This document shows positions 52,382 through 61,188 of a DNA stretch of 64,000 nucleotides, one piece after another. Position 1 is the stretch's first letter. Each line of letters begins with the position of its first letter. The translations under genes were made by a program, and so were the position numbers. The stretch lies in contig NZ_CP168083.1 in NCBI RefSeq assembly GCF_049478495.1, positions 620,001 through 684,000 on the forward strand, read 5' to 3'. Below the pieces are notes generated by a model. It searched no databases. It saw nothing but the letters and a program-made list of their open reading frames with translations, and was not told the DNA's origin. Source of the stretch: P36-A1 sp049478495. Lineage in GTDB: Bacteria; Bacillota_I; Bacilli_A; JAJDGJ01.

Positions 52382-53906
52382 AAGATTATTAAACGATATA
52401 AAACTACCATTCTTTCTTGTAGTAGGATTACACATCCTAAGTATTGTCTTATTATTATCAAGTTCTTCATACTTTATAAATGACTTTCAACAAATAACTA
52501 TTGATTCATATATCTTTATTTCAGCAATAGTGCTAATATTAGTATCATTTATTTCATTTTCAGCTAGTATAATACCAAAACGAAGATATCAAAGCTTGCT
52601 GTGGCCATTAAGTAAAAGATTACAATTCTTTTTGCCATTAGTCTCTTATTATATCTTTTTTGCAGTATTAGATTTATTATTGCTTTGTGCGGTTGCTTAT
52701 ACTGATGCAATTGCTCAAAGTGTTATGGAGGAATCTTTTCTTTCATTTTCTATATCTGTAATCTTAGCTAAATATGTAATAAGCACTTATATATTTATGT
52801 TATTTCATATTTCATATGATTTAAAAAGCTCAATAGTTTTAATAATAGGTAGTGTCCTTTCATTCAATTATTATTCATTAATGGTATCAGGTCCAATAAG
52901 TTTACTAATATTATCTGTAATATTTATTTTAATTAGTATATTCTTTGAAGTAATGAGATATAAATGGCACTGGCAAAGAACAACAAAATTTTTATGTTAT
53001 TTGTTTTTAATGTTTTTACTTACAAATATTGGAAATCAATCATTTTTAGGAACATTTTTATATTCTGATAAAATGCAATTAACAAGTTTAGATTATATAT
53101 TAAGTATAGTATTTATAATAACTAGCATAATTATAGTATATTCTATAAATGAATATAAATTTAAACCTGTAAGTACTGTAATATTTGTAATTTTACCAAT
53201 AATTGCATCATCAACTTTATATTATTTGTACAGATCACCAGTGATTACACAAGAATATAATAATGATTTAGTAATTAAAGATGTCCAAAAAGATAGTGAT
53301 ACCTATACAATTAGGACAGATTCTAATATAGTGATGTTTGATAAGGTTGATAAAGATACAAGAAAGAATATTATTAAATCTATAAAAAGTAATAGTCAGG
53401 TTGTAGCATTATCACTTGCAGATTCAACAATTCCAGATAATGGTATGATTTATGTTATGAACAACTTTACCAATCATAAAACCTATGAAATAAAGAAACA
53501 AGATTTTATCAATATTCTACTAGAAAATGGGTTTTATCAATTTAATATGTATGAATTGATAGATTATCAAACAGAAGATACAAATGTTTACAAAGTATTA
53601 AAAAAACAAAAATTAAATAATAATGTCTCTCATGAAAATTTTATAAATGTAATTAAAGAAAAATATAAAAAAAATGAAATGAAATATATCTACAAAGTAT
53701 TAGAGAGTGACAGTGTATTTAATAATATTAGTAAGGATGTTAAAACAAAGAATGCTAATCAAGAAAGTGATGATCAAACTAACATTGACTACTTAGAAGG
53801 GTTGTATAATGAAAACATGTATATTATTTATGATGTAAAAAACTACACCATTAATAATAATGCTTTAAGTGATGTCTTAAATGTAGTGAAAAAGGAGGCA
53901 AAATAA
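52365..53906 (+). CDS. ABC transporter permease with extracytoplasmic domain, second of two
   Basis: The 513-residue product has about eight hydrophobic helices followed by an outer domain of about 220 residues (from roughly 290), mirroring the first permease. GAGGAGG lies before the ATG inside the preceding ATPase gene. The gene is followed one base later by the GntR regulator. Which permease pairs with which ATPase, and whether all four form one complex, cannot be told. Confidence 0.75.
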   Translation: MNLFLRRLLNDIKLPFFLVVGLHILSIVLLLSSSSYFINDFQQITIDSYIFISAIVLILVSFISFSASIIPKRRYQSLLWPLSKRLQFFLPLVSYYIFFAVLDLLLLCAVAYTDAIAQSVMEESFLSFSISVILAKYVISTYIFMLFHISYDLKSSIVLIIGSVLSFNYYSLMVSGPISLLILSVIFILISIFFEVMRYKWHWQRTTKFLCYLFLMFLLTNIGNQSFLGTFLYSDKMQLTSLDYILSIVFIITSIIIVYSINEYKFKPVSTVIFVILPIIASSTLYYLYRSPVITQEYNNDLVIKDVQKDSDTYTIRTDSNIVMFDKVDKDTRKNIIKSIKSNSQVVALSLADSTIPDNGMIYVMNNFTNHKTYEIKKQDFINILLENGFYQFNMYELIDYQTEDTNVYKVLKKQKLNNNVSHENFINVIKEKYKKNEMKYIYKVLESDSVFNNISKDVKTKNANQESDDQTNIDYLEGLYNENMYIIYDVKNYTINNNALSDVLNVVKKEAK

Positions 53907-53907
53907 A

Positions 53908-54267
53908 GTGTTCAACTTAAATTTGTATAACAATAGTCCAGTATACTTAGATATTGTTAATAATATCATTCAATTAATCATGAATGGTACATTCAAAGGG
54001 AATGAAAAACTTCCTTCGATAAGAAATCTATCGCAAATTTTAGGAATCAATCATAATACTGTACAGAAAGCTTATGTTGAACTAGAAAATAGAGGGTATA
54101 TTTATTCATTAGTAGGTAAAGGAATGTTTGTACAAGATAACTTAGATGATTTAATTTTAAATGAAACAAATAATTTACTTAAGGAAATGAAAAACTATAT
54201 CTTAAAACTAAAATTAACAGGAATAAGTAAAAAAGATTTAGAAAAAATAATACAAGAAGTATACTAA
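53908..54267 (+). CDS. YtrA-type GntR family transcriptional regulator
   Basis: The 119-residue protein is the short YtrA/YhcF kind of GntR regulator: a winged helix (PVYLDIVNNIIQLIMNGTF, KLPSIRNLSQILGINHNTVQ, YVELENRGYIYSLVGKGMFV) plus a short helical dimerisation tail. The start is GTG 53908 after AAGGAGG. It is the last gene of the ABC operon, whereas ytrA is the first gene in Bacillus. It probably represses the operon by binding the inverted repeat at 49044-49073. Confidence 0.87.
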   Translation: MFNLNLYNNSPVYLDIVNNIIQLIMNGTFKGNEKLPSIRNLSQILGINHNTVQKAYVELENRGYIYSLVGKGMFVQDNLDDLILNETNNLLKEMKNYILKLKLTGISKKDLEKIIQEVY

Positions 54268-54283
54268 AACAAGGAGGAATATT

Positions 54284-55429
54284 ATGTTTATAAAAGAAGC
54301 AATACAACACTATAAATATTTACATCAATTTCCCGAATTATCTAATAATGAAATCGAAACAACAAAATATATTTTAAAAGAACTAGAAACTATACCTAAT
54401 ATTAGTATAGAAAAAGTAGACAATAATGCATTAATAGTTACTTTAAATCCTAATAAAAAACTTACTGTAGCTTTTCGAGCAGATACTGATGCCTTAGAAA
54501 TTGAAGAGAATACACAACTGCCATACTCATCTAAAAATGAAGGAGTTATGCATGCTTGTGGTCATGATTTTCACACTGCTAATTTAATAGTATTTATTAA
54601 GTATTTAGCACAACAAACAATTAATTATACAGCAAAGTTTATTTTTCAACCTAATGAAGAAACAACACCAGGGGGTTCAGTTAAAATCATACAATCAAAA
54701 CTTGTAGATGATGTTGATCACTTTATTTCTTTACATGTAGAACCAACCTATAAAGTAGGTCAGGTTTTAATAAAAAAAGGTGATTTTTATGCTTCTACTG
54801 ATGACTTTTCAATTAACTTAAAGGGAGTAGGAGCTCATATTTGTACTCCAGATTTAGGAATAGATTCTTTACCACCAGCATTAAATATTGCAACATACAT
54901 GCCAAGTACAATTTTAAAAAGGTTAAATCCTTTAAAACTACCATTAATTGCAATATCATCATTTACATACGGTGCTAATACTCATAATGTTATTCATGAA
55001 AGTGCAAATATTAAAGGTAGTATTAGAGCTCATGATCAAGAAATAAGAGCTAATTCTCGAGCTTATTTAGAGCAATATGTAGAAAGTATAGCATCTACAT
55101 ACCAAGTATCTTCAAAAGTTGAATGGCAAATTGGAGAACCACCTTTACATAATGATGAAACACTAAGTGAAGATATAGTTAACTACATTAATAATACTCA
55201 AGACAAATTAAAAATTGAATATATTTTAGACCTTAATTATGGAGGAGAAGATTTTTCTAATTATGCAGTATTAAAACCTTCAGCATACTTTATTATTGGA
55301 ACTCATACAGAAAACAACTATTATGATTTACATAGTGATGGCGTTATTATTAATTTAGAAGCTTTCAATTATTCACTTGAATTATTTAAACAAATATCAA
55401 ATTATTTCAATCAAAAAGCACCTCAATAG
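54284..55429 (+). CDS. M20 family amidohydrolase/peptidase
   Basis: The 381-residue zinc enzyme has FRADTDALEIEENT, the metal-binding MHACGHDFHTA near residue 88, FQPNEETTPGG with the catalytic Glu, and a late GGEDFSNYA. It fits the M20D group, which includes N-acetyldiaminopimelate deacetylase and N-acyl-amino acid hydrolases. lysA lies 4 kb away, so a role in lysine or diaminopimelate metabolism is possible but unproven. AAGGAGG precedes the ATG. It may be cotranscribed with the GntR gene 16 bases upstream. Confidence 0.85.
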   Translation: MFIKEAIQHYKYLHQFPELSNNEIETTKYILKELETIPNISIEKVDNNALIVTLNPNKKLTVAFRADTDALEIEENTQLPYSSKNEGVMHACGHDFHTANLIVFIKYLAQQTINYTAKFIFQPNEETTPGGSVKIIQSKLVDDVDHFISLHVEPTYKVGQVLIKKGDFYASTDDFSINLKGVGAHICTPDLGIDSLPPALNIATYMPSTILKRLNPLKLPLIAISSFTYGANTHNVIHESANIKGSIRAHDQEIRANSRAYLEQYVESIASTYQVSSKVEWQIGEPPLHNDETLSEDIVNYINNTQDKLKIEYILDLNYGGEDFSNYAVLKPSAYFIIGTHTENNYYDLHSDGVIINLEAFNYSLELFKQISNYFNQKAPQ

Positions 55430-55444
55430 GTGCTTTTGTTTTTA
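55413..55444. terminator. Terminator between convergent genes
   Basis: A 10-bp stem (AAAAGCACCT/AGGTGCTTTT) with loop CAAT and a T tail; contains the preceding stop codon and touches the end of the minus-strand gene. Confidence 0.85.
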
Positions 55445-56458
55445 ATCTAAATGTAATGTTGACATGTGAATTGAACAAGTAGTTTCAGTTACATCTAGTA
55501 AATGATCTATTCGATGATTATCACCATAAATTTCAACACTATCTTCAATGTTTACTTTCTTATCTACTAATAATATAGTATGAGACATTGAAATAGTTAA
55601 TATTTTATATTTTGTATTATTTATTGTAACAGGTAATAAAGAGCGTAGTTTACTCAAGCCATCACCATATCCAATATCAATAATTGCAATAATACAATCC
55701 TTTGTTAACTTATTATCTAAACCATAACCTACATATTCATTAGCTTTCACACTTTTTAATGAAATAACTTTTGCAAAAAGGTATATAGATGGTTTTAAAT
55801 TTTGATCAAAAGTTGTCGGACTGTAGCCATAAACAATAATGCCTACCCTGGCAAAATTACATATTTTTAATGAATCATCTTTTAGCATCAAGGCAGCACT
55901 GTTTTCACTATGAATATATTTTAGTTGTTTTTTACTAATTATCTTCTTGAATATATTGGTAAAAACTTCGACTTGTTGATAATGAAGAGTTAAATCAGCC
56001 ATATCAGCAAGTGGAAAATGAGTAAATAGACCTTCAATATTACTATTACTTTCAATTAACTCATTTATTTGATTTATGTCATTAATTCCAAAGCGATTCA
56101 TTCCAAAATTTACTTTTAAATGTAGTTTTAGATCTTTAATTACATCCTTATACTTTAGATACCATTCATAAGATGTAATACTTAAGGCAATTTCATAATC
56201 TTTAGCTAATATTATTTCAGCTTCATTAGTTGGATTCATTGCTAAAACATATGCATTTGGGCAACATTTCTTTATAATAATAGCTTCTTTAACCGTTGTT
56301 ACTGCAAAATGAGTAAATCCTGCATTAGTAGTATGAACTACTAATTGTTTTAAATCAGTATTGTAACCATTATTCTTAACTACAAAAAATAATTTTTTAT
56401 TATACTTATTAGTTAAATAATTTAAATTATTAACAATATTATTGTAATTTACAAAAAT
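55442..56458 (-). CDS. Alanine-racemase-like protein, apparently started at an AUU codon
   Basis: The reading frame upstream of the first ATG (56239) encodes the essential N-terminus: FVNYNNIVNNLNYL, then FFVVKNNGYN with the PLP lysine. It extends to just after AGGAGG (complement of 56466-56471), where only ATT codons (56461, 56458) can serve as start; 56458 has the better spacing. The 338 residues also show LKVNFGMNRFG, GLFTHFPLAD, ENSAALM, ARVGIIVYG, VGYG and the catalytic-Tyr motif IDIGYGDG. The usual Met-Asp near the C-terminus is Met-Ser (ISMSHT), so substrate choice may differ. It follows the AraC gene directly. It could also be a start-codon mutant. Confidence 0.72.
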   Translation of the reverse strand: MFVNYNNIVNNLNYLTNKYNKKLFFVVKNNGYNTDLKQLVVHTTNAGFTHFAVTTVKEAIIIKKCCPNAYVLAMNPTNEAEIILAKDYEIALSITSYEWYLKYKDVIKDLKLHLKVNFGMNRFGINDINQINELIESNSNIEGLFTHFPLADMADLTLHYQQVEVFTNIFKKIISKKQLKYIHSENSAALMLKDDSLKICNFARVGIIVYGYSPTTFDQNLKPSIYLFAKVISLKSVKANEYVGYGLDNKLTKDCIIAIIDIGYGDGLSKLRSLLPVTINNTKYKILTISMSHTILLVDKKVNIEDSVEIYGDNHRIDHLLDVTETTCSIHMSTLHLD

Positions 56459-56469
56459 AATAAAACCTC

Positions 56470-57294
56470 CTATTTATTTGAATAATTTTTTAAATAATTA
56501 TTTGGAGTACATCCTACATATTTTTTAAAGGTAGCACTCATATGTGATACCGAAGAAAAAGCTAATAAATCAGTAATTTCTTGATAAGTTTTTCTTTCAA
56601 CAAGCATTATTTTAATCTTCTTAATTTTCATTTCCAAAATCCACTGTTTTGGTGAAACATCGTATGTTTCTTTTATTACTTTATATAACTTATTTTCACT
56701 TACACCAACGGCATATGCTAGGTTACTAATAATAGAATTACTAATGAAATCTTCATTTAATTTTGTTTCTATTTCACTTAGTAAAAAAATATTATTTCTT
56801 GATATTTCTCTTTTATTAATTTCAACACCTTTTGATAACTTCATTTCTCTAAAAATCATGCTTAATAAACAAAAGCCAATACCAGATTGTAAAAGTAGTT
56901 TCGATCCTTTTTCATCATTTGCTTCATTAATTGTTTTAATGAAACACTGTCTATAAAAAAGGTCATTAATATTAAAAATAAACTCTGTTTTAAATAATTG
57001 ATCAATATTATAAATACTCTTTTTATCTAAAAAGTTTAAATCAAAATATTTTACATTATCATCGTATGAATCTATATCATAAACTGTGTTTGGTTTAATT
57101 ACTACAGTTTGGTTTTCACTTATTTGATATGAAGTTCCTTCATAATGTAAAATCCCTTTAGTATCTTCAAAGTAACATATTCTAAAAAAATCATGATATT
57201 TTTTATCATCCATATATTCAAGAATACCAGCACCTTCATATAGGATATCAATATCTTTGTAATAATATGGACTAGTATTTTCAATTTTTGACAT
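56470..57294 (-). CDS. AraC family transcriptional regulator
   Basis: The 274-residue protein has an N-terminal cupin-like sensing domain (ICYFEDTKGILHYEG, VVIKPNTVYDID) and a C-terminal pair of helix-turn-helix motifs (ISNLAYAVGVSENKLYKVIK, then YQEITDLLAFSSVSHMSATF and KKYVGCTPNNYL). I start at ATG 57294, six bases after GAGGTG; a GTG at 57303 lies in that site. Its stop overlaps the AGGAGG of the racemase-like gene, so the two form an operon, next to an alanine symporter gene on the same strand. Confidence 0.88.
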   Translation of the reverse strand: MSKIENTSPYYYKDIDILYEGAGILEYMDDKKYHDFFRICYFEDTKGILHYEGTSYQISENQTVVIKPNTVYDIDSYDDNVKYFDLNFLDKKSIYNIDQLFKTEFIFNINDLFYRQCFIKTINEANDEKGSKLLLQSGIGFCLLSMIFREMKLSKGVEINKREISRNNIFLLSEIETKLNEDFISNSIISNLAYAVGVSENKLYKVIKETYDVSPKQWILEMKIKKIKIMLVERKTYQEITDLLAFSSVSHMSATFKKYVGCTPNNYLKNYSNK

Positions 57295-57315
57295 TATAAT
57301 CACCTCAATTAAACT

Positions 57316-57338
57316 ATAACATAATAAAAGTATGTTAT
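57316..57338 (-). promoter_or_regulatory. Inverted repeat upstream of the AraC gene, candidate operator
   Basis: ATAACATA and TATGTTAT are perfect 8-base inverted halves separated by 7 bases, 22 bases before the AraC start. Possible autoregulatory site. Confidence 0.45.
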
Positions 57339-57452
57339 AAAATCAAATTACTTTATAAATAATACAAGAATCGATATATTAGAGTAGAATTTATATATAA
57401 AGGTGATCAATTTTTATGTAAATAGTATTAAAATGAAATTATAATTTTTAAA

Positions 57453-57472
57453 GCGCTCTTTTAAGAGCGCTA
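57453..57472 (-). terminator. Perfect hairpin after the symporter gene
   Basis: AGCGCTCTT and AAGAGCGCT with a 2-base centre. The T tail on the minus strand is short, so termination may be partial and read-through into araC possible. Confidence 0.6.
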
Positions 57473-57484
57473 AATATTAAAGTA

Positions 57485-59026
57485 TTATTCATTATTATCA
57501 ATATTATCCCAGTATGTAAGTTCTTGTCCAATTACTGAACCAGTAAATTTACTACCATCATTTTTTTCATAATGTTTTAAAGCTTTCTTAACATATCTTA
57601 TTCCAAGTAATACAAGTGGAACATTAATAAAGACCATCATAACATTTACAAAATCGGATATAACCCATATATTGTCTAATTCCATTCCTGTCCAAACACA
57701 GACAACCCCAAATGGAACAAATACTCCAGAAGATATTAATTTAGTAAAGATAGAAAATCCTTTTGTTTTAGAAATCTCACTAGCACAAATATCGATAAAG
57801 GCAATCATACCTAATACAGTTGAAAAGGCAAATAGTCCATAACAGAATGACATTATAACTTGTACAGGTTCTTCAAGTATTCCAGGGCTTAAGACAGCCA
57901 AAGAAGTATTATAAACATCTAGCTTAGAGTCAACCATACCAGCAAAATCTATACCATTAACATTCCATATCTGAGCAATGACAACCAAGAAACCAGAAAT
58001 AGTACATATAACAAATGTATCTACAAAAACCCCAAATGATTGAACAAAACCTTGTTCTACAGGATGTTTTGCATCACTTGATGCTGCAGCCATTGTAATT
58101 GTTCCTTGGCCAGCTTCATTTGACATTAAACCACGTTTGATCCCTTGTTGCATAGCTATCCCAAAAGCACCACCAAACATTGCTTGAGGAGAAAAGGCTC
58201 CGCCAATTACACTAGTAAAAAATAAAGGTATTTTATCATAGTTTATTATAATTAGAATAAAAGCGATTAAAAAATATACAATTGCCATTATTGGAACCAT
58301 AACATCAGTAATTTTAGCAACTCTTTTAATACCACCAAATACTATTGGAATTGTTGTAACAATTATTAAAACTCCAATAATAATATATACTAAGTCAGTT
58401 CTACCATAAGTTACACCAGTTATTCTTGAAGCAACACCACCAAAGGCTGTAAACATATGAAATACTTGACCAGGAAGAGTAAATAAGGCATAGACAATAT
58501 ATGCTAAAGCAATTAAAGCACCAAATATTTTATAATTACCAAGTAATCTTCGACCATAATAGGCAATACCACCTACATAAGTATCATCTTTTTTCTCTTT
58601 AAATATTTGAGATAAAGTAGCTTCAACAAAACTTGTTGCCATTCCAAAAAAGGCAGATACCCACATCCAAAACAAAGCACCAGGCCCACCAGTAGTAATA
58701 GCACCAGTTACACCCATTATATTACCTGGTCCAATTCTAGTAGCACTACTTAATAAAAATGCTGCCATAGGAGAAAGTCCAGTATCACTTTGTTCTTTTC
58801 TTTTTAAAATATCAATACTTTTTTTGAAGTATCTTACTTGGACAAATCCAAGTTTAAAGGTGAATAATATTCCTGCACCAATTAATAATAATATTGCAAA
58901 TGTAAATTCGCCTAATATAGGAATTTTAGTATACCATTCAAAGTTACGTGGGAATTCCCACATTAGGTTACTAATAGGTCCTAAGAATTCAAATAGCTTA
59001 TTTACTTGTTCAAATAGTTCTTTCAT
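57485..59026 (-). CDS. Sodium:alanine/glycine symporter (AGCS family)
   Basis: The 513-residue membrane protein has eleven or so helices and the AGCS motifs: SSATRIGPGNIMGVTGAI, AFFGMATSFVEATLSQIF, RGLMSNEAGQGTITMAAA and a final WITGMELD-like segment (WTGMELDNIW). It imports alanine or glycine with sodium. AAGGAG precedes the ATG. With the AraC regulator and racemase-like gene downstream on the same strand it suggests alanine (possibly D-alanine) uptake and conversion; this link is inference. Confidence 0.92.
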   Translation of the reverse strand: MKELFEQVNKLFEFLGPISNLMWEFPRNFEWYTKIPILGEFTFAILLLIGAGILFTFKLGFVQVRYFKKSIDILKRKEQSDTGLSPMAAFLLSSATRIGPGNIMGVTGAITTGGPGALFWMWVSAFFGMATSFVEATLSQIFKEKKDDTYVGGIAYYGRRLLGNYKIFGALIALAYIVYALFTLPGQVFHMFTAFGGVASRITGVTYGRTDLVYIIIGVLIIVTTIPIVFGGIKRVAKITDVMVPIMAIVYFLIAFILIIINYDKIPLFFTSVIGGAFSPQAMFGGAFGIAMQQGIKRGLMSNEAGQGTITMAAASSDAKHPVEQGFVQSFGVFVDTFVICTISGFLVVIAQIWNVNGIDFAGMVDSKLDVYNTSLAVLSPGILEEPVQVIMSFCYGLFAFSTVLGMIAFIDICASEISKTKGFSIFTKLISSGVFVPFGVVCVWTGMELDNIWVISDFVNVMMVFINVPLVLLGIRYVKKALKHYEKNDGSKFTGSVIGQELTYWDNIDNNE

Positions 59027-59144
59027 CTTAATCTCCTTATATTTTTAAATTTAGATTAAATACTACGATCCTCCTTTATTTTTCTTATGAATTGATACTA
59101 TTATCGTTTTAAAATGACTAAAAAGCAACATTATAATGATTTTT

Positions 59145-59153
59145 TGATATAAT
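59145..59153 (+). promoter_or_regulatory. Possible extended -10 promoter of lysA
   Basis: TGATATAAT at 59145-59153, in the 247-base divergent region between the symporter gene and lysA, about 120 bases before the lysA start. No other feature is supported in this region. Confidence 0.4.
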
Positions 59154-59273
59154 CTTATTGAATTTTATTATATATTTTAAAAATCCATAAAAATATTACA
59201 TAAATCAATATTCCTATTGAAATTATATATGTATATGTTAATATTTAGCTTATCAAAGGAAGGCGGAGAACAA

Positions 59274-60572
59274 ATGTTAAAATATAAAAAACAAAATAAT
59301 CAACTTATTATAGATGGAGTCAATATGGTAGAATTAGCAAATGAATATAGTACACCATTATATGTAATCTCCTATTCAAAGTTAAAAGAAAATATTAATG
59401 AATTTAAAGAAAGCTTTCAAAATAAATATGAAAATGTAAGAATACACTATGCTTCAAAAGCTAATTTATCTTTAGGTTTAGCAAAAATCATGCAAGCTAA
59501 TGACTTTGGATTAGATGTTGTAAGTGGTGGAGAGCTATATATTGCAAAAGCAGCAGGAGTAAATCTTAAAAATATCGAATTCAATGGAAATGCTAAAACA
59601 CAACAAGATATTGAATTTGCAATTAAAGAAGAAATAGGCTACATAGTTTGCGACAACGAAACAGAGCTTGCAAGAATTCAAGATATAGCTGCTGTACAAA
59701 ATAAAGTACAAAACATTTTGTTTAGAGTTACACCCGAAGTTTCTGGTGGTGCACATAAAGCTATAAACACAGGGCAAAAAGATTCTAAATTTGGGATCCC
59801 AATAACTGAAGATATCTTTTTTGAAGTATTCAAAAAATCTTTAACTTTAAATAATGTTTGTGTTAAAGGAATACATTTTCATGTAGGTTCACAACTACAC
59901 GATAATGAAACATATATTGAAGCAGTAGAAGTTGCTTATAAATTGTTGAAAAAAATAAAAGAAGAGACAAATGTTGAAATAGAGGTCTTAAACTTAGGTG
60001 GTGGCTTTGGGATCAACTATACAAAAGAAGATAATGCCCCAGGTTTATCATACTACTTTGATATAATAATGAAAAAAGTAGATGAAATATTTAAAAGACT
60101 AGAATACAAAAAAAGACCAAAAATAGTAATAGAACCTGGAAGATATATGATAGGAGAAGCAGGAGTAACATTATATCAAGTACAATCCATCACAGAAATT
60201 CCAAAAGTAAGAAAATATATAGGATTAAATGGTGGAATGACTGATAATATTAGACCATCAATGTATCAAGCAAGATATGAAGCTGTAGTAGCTAACAAAA
60301 TGGATGAAGAAATTATAGAACTTGTAACATTAGCTGGTAACTGCTGTGAAAGTGGTGACATAATTATTGAAAATATTAAACTTCCAATAATTGAACCAAA
60401 CGATACAATATGTGTATTCTCAACAGGTGCTTATGGTTATAGTATGGCAAGTAATTATAATAAAAATAGAATACCACCAACACTGTTAATAGAAAATGGT
60501 AAAGTACAAACATTAATCAAAGGTCAAACATTTAAACAATTAATAGAAAACGATTGTGAAATAGAAATATAA
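59274..60572 (+). CDS. lysA: Diaminopimelate decarboxylase
   Basis: The 432-residue PLP enzyme makes lysine from meso-diaminopimelate. The PLP lysine is in HYASKANLSLGLAK, followed by GLDVVSGGELYIA, HFHVGSQLHD, LNLGGGFGINY, EPGRYMIGEAG and the late GNCCESGDII and GAYGYSMASNYN. I start at ATG 59274 after GGCGGAG; the longer frame from 59217 has no ribosome binding site and adds residues not typical of the family. A strong terminator follows. Confidence 0.95.
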   Translation: MLKYKKQNNQLIIDGVNMVELANEYSTPLYVISYSKLKENINEFKESFQNKYENVRIHYASKANLSLGLAKIMQANDFGLDVVSGGELYIAKAAGVNLKNIEFNGNAKTQQDIEFAIKEEIGYIVCDNETELARIQDIAAVQNKVQNILFRVTPEVSGGAHKAINTGQKDSKFGIPITEDIFFEVFKKSLTLNNVCVKGIHFHVGSQLHDNETYIEAVEVAYKLLKKIKEETNVEIEVLNLGGGFGINYTKEDNAPGLSYYFDIIMKKVDEIFKRLEYKKRPKIVIEPGRYMIGEAGVTLYQVQSITEIPKVRKYIGLNGGMTDNIRPSMYQARYEAVVANKMDEEIIELVTLAGNCCESGDIIIENIKLPIIEPNDTICVFSTGAYGYSMASNYNKNRIPPTLLIENGKVQTLIKGQTFKQLIENDCEIEI

Positions 60573-60607
60573 TTTGCTTATAATCTTGAAATGATTGAAG
60601 TAATAAC

Positions 60608-60643
60608 AAAGAAGCATTCTCAAAAATGAGAATGCTTCTTTAT
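60608..60643 (+). terminator. Intrinsic terminator of lysA
   Basis: A perfect 15-bp stem (AAAGAAGCATTCTCA and its complement) with an AAAA loop, followed by TATT. Confidence 0.88.
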
Positions 60644-60648
60644 TGTAA

Positions 60649-61011
60649 TTACATGAATACTATCATGATATTAATATTTGGCATTAAGTAAAAGTCTCTT
60701 AATGATGAATATATAAATTTATAAAAAAAAGCCCTAATAAAGGCTTTATTTGTTAAATGGCACTGTCTTATACCGAACTTAAAAATTGTTGAAAGCGAGT
60801 TAATAGCATTATTAATGTAATTAGCTGAATAGTCATTAGCTTGTAATTCATTTCTCCATTTATTAAGTAGTCTTGAATCAATATCATTAACATCTAAATC
60901 AATAAAAGACTCATATAAAGCAAATGTTGTAATATATATAGCTATAGTTGTATTTTTTAAATCCGACGTATTTTCTGAAATGAAAATATCACATAAATTT
61001 TTCAGGGTCAT
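60649..61011 (-). pseudogene. Truncated phage integrase (N-terminal core-binding domain only)
   Basis: The 120-residue ORF begins like a tyrosine recombinase core-binding domain: YITTFALYESFIDLDVNDID, LLNKWRNELQANDYSANYIN and NAINSLSTIFKFGI. The catalytic domain (Arg, His and Tyr residues) is absent. From residue 84 (CHLTNKAFIRAFF) the ORF reads through a copy of the tRNA-Trp terminator repeat (60724-60762), so its end is foreign sequence. It is the remnant of an integrase cut at the attachment-like repeat. Confidence 0.75.
60724..60762. repeat. Attachment-site-like direct repeat, copy 1
   Basis: 39 bases matching 63752-63789 except for one extra T. On the minus strand it reads TGCCATTTAACAAAT followed by the AAGCC/GGCTT terminator hairpin, that is the 3' end of tRNA-Trp plus its terminator. 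It lies inside the truncated integrase ORF and marks one end of the prophage remnant. Confidence 0.8.
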
Positions 61012-61035
61012 TTTAATTCCTAAATTAACGTTTAG

Positions 61036-61137
61036 TTATTTGGCTTTATCTTTTTCCCACAAAACTGCAGATTTTTTTCTTTTTGAATTTTCTAGACTTT
61101 TTTTGATACCTTTTATTATTAAAGTAAAAATCACCAA
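61036..61137 (-). pseudogene. Frameshifted small phage protein remnant
   Basis: The minus strand encodes GLVIFTLIIKGIKKSLENSK in one frame and KKSAVLWEKDKAK in another, joined at an A-rich tract. Small proteins ending in a similar charged motif sit between integrase and repressor in many Firmicutes prophages. Decayed. Confidence 0.4.
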
Positions 61138-61188
61138 CCCAATGATTTAAACTATTACTAAATTATGCCATTATAATTTTCTTCTAAT

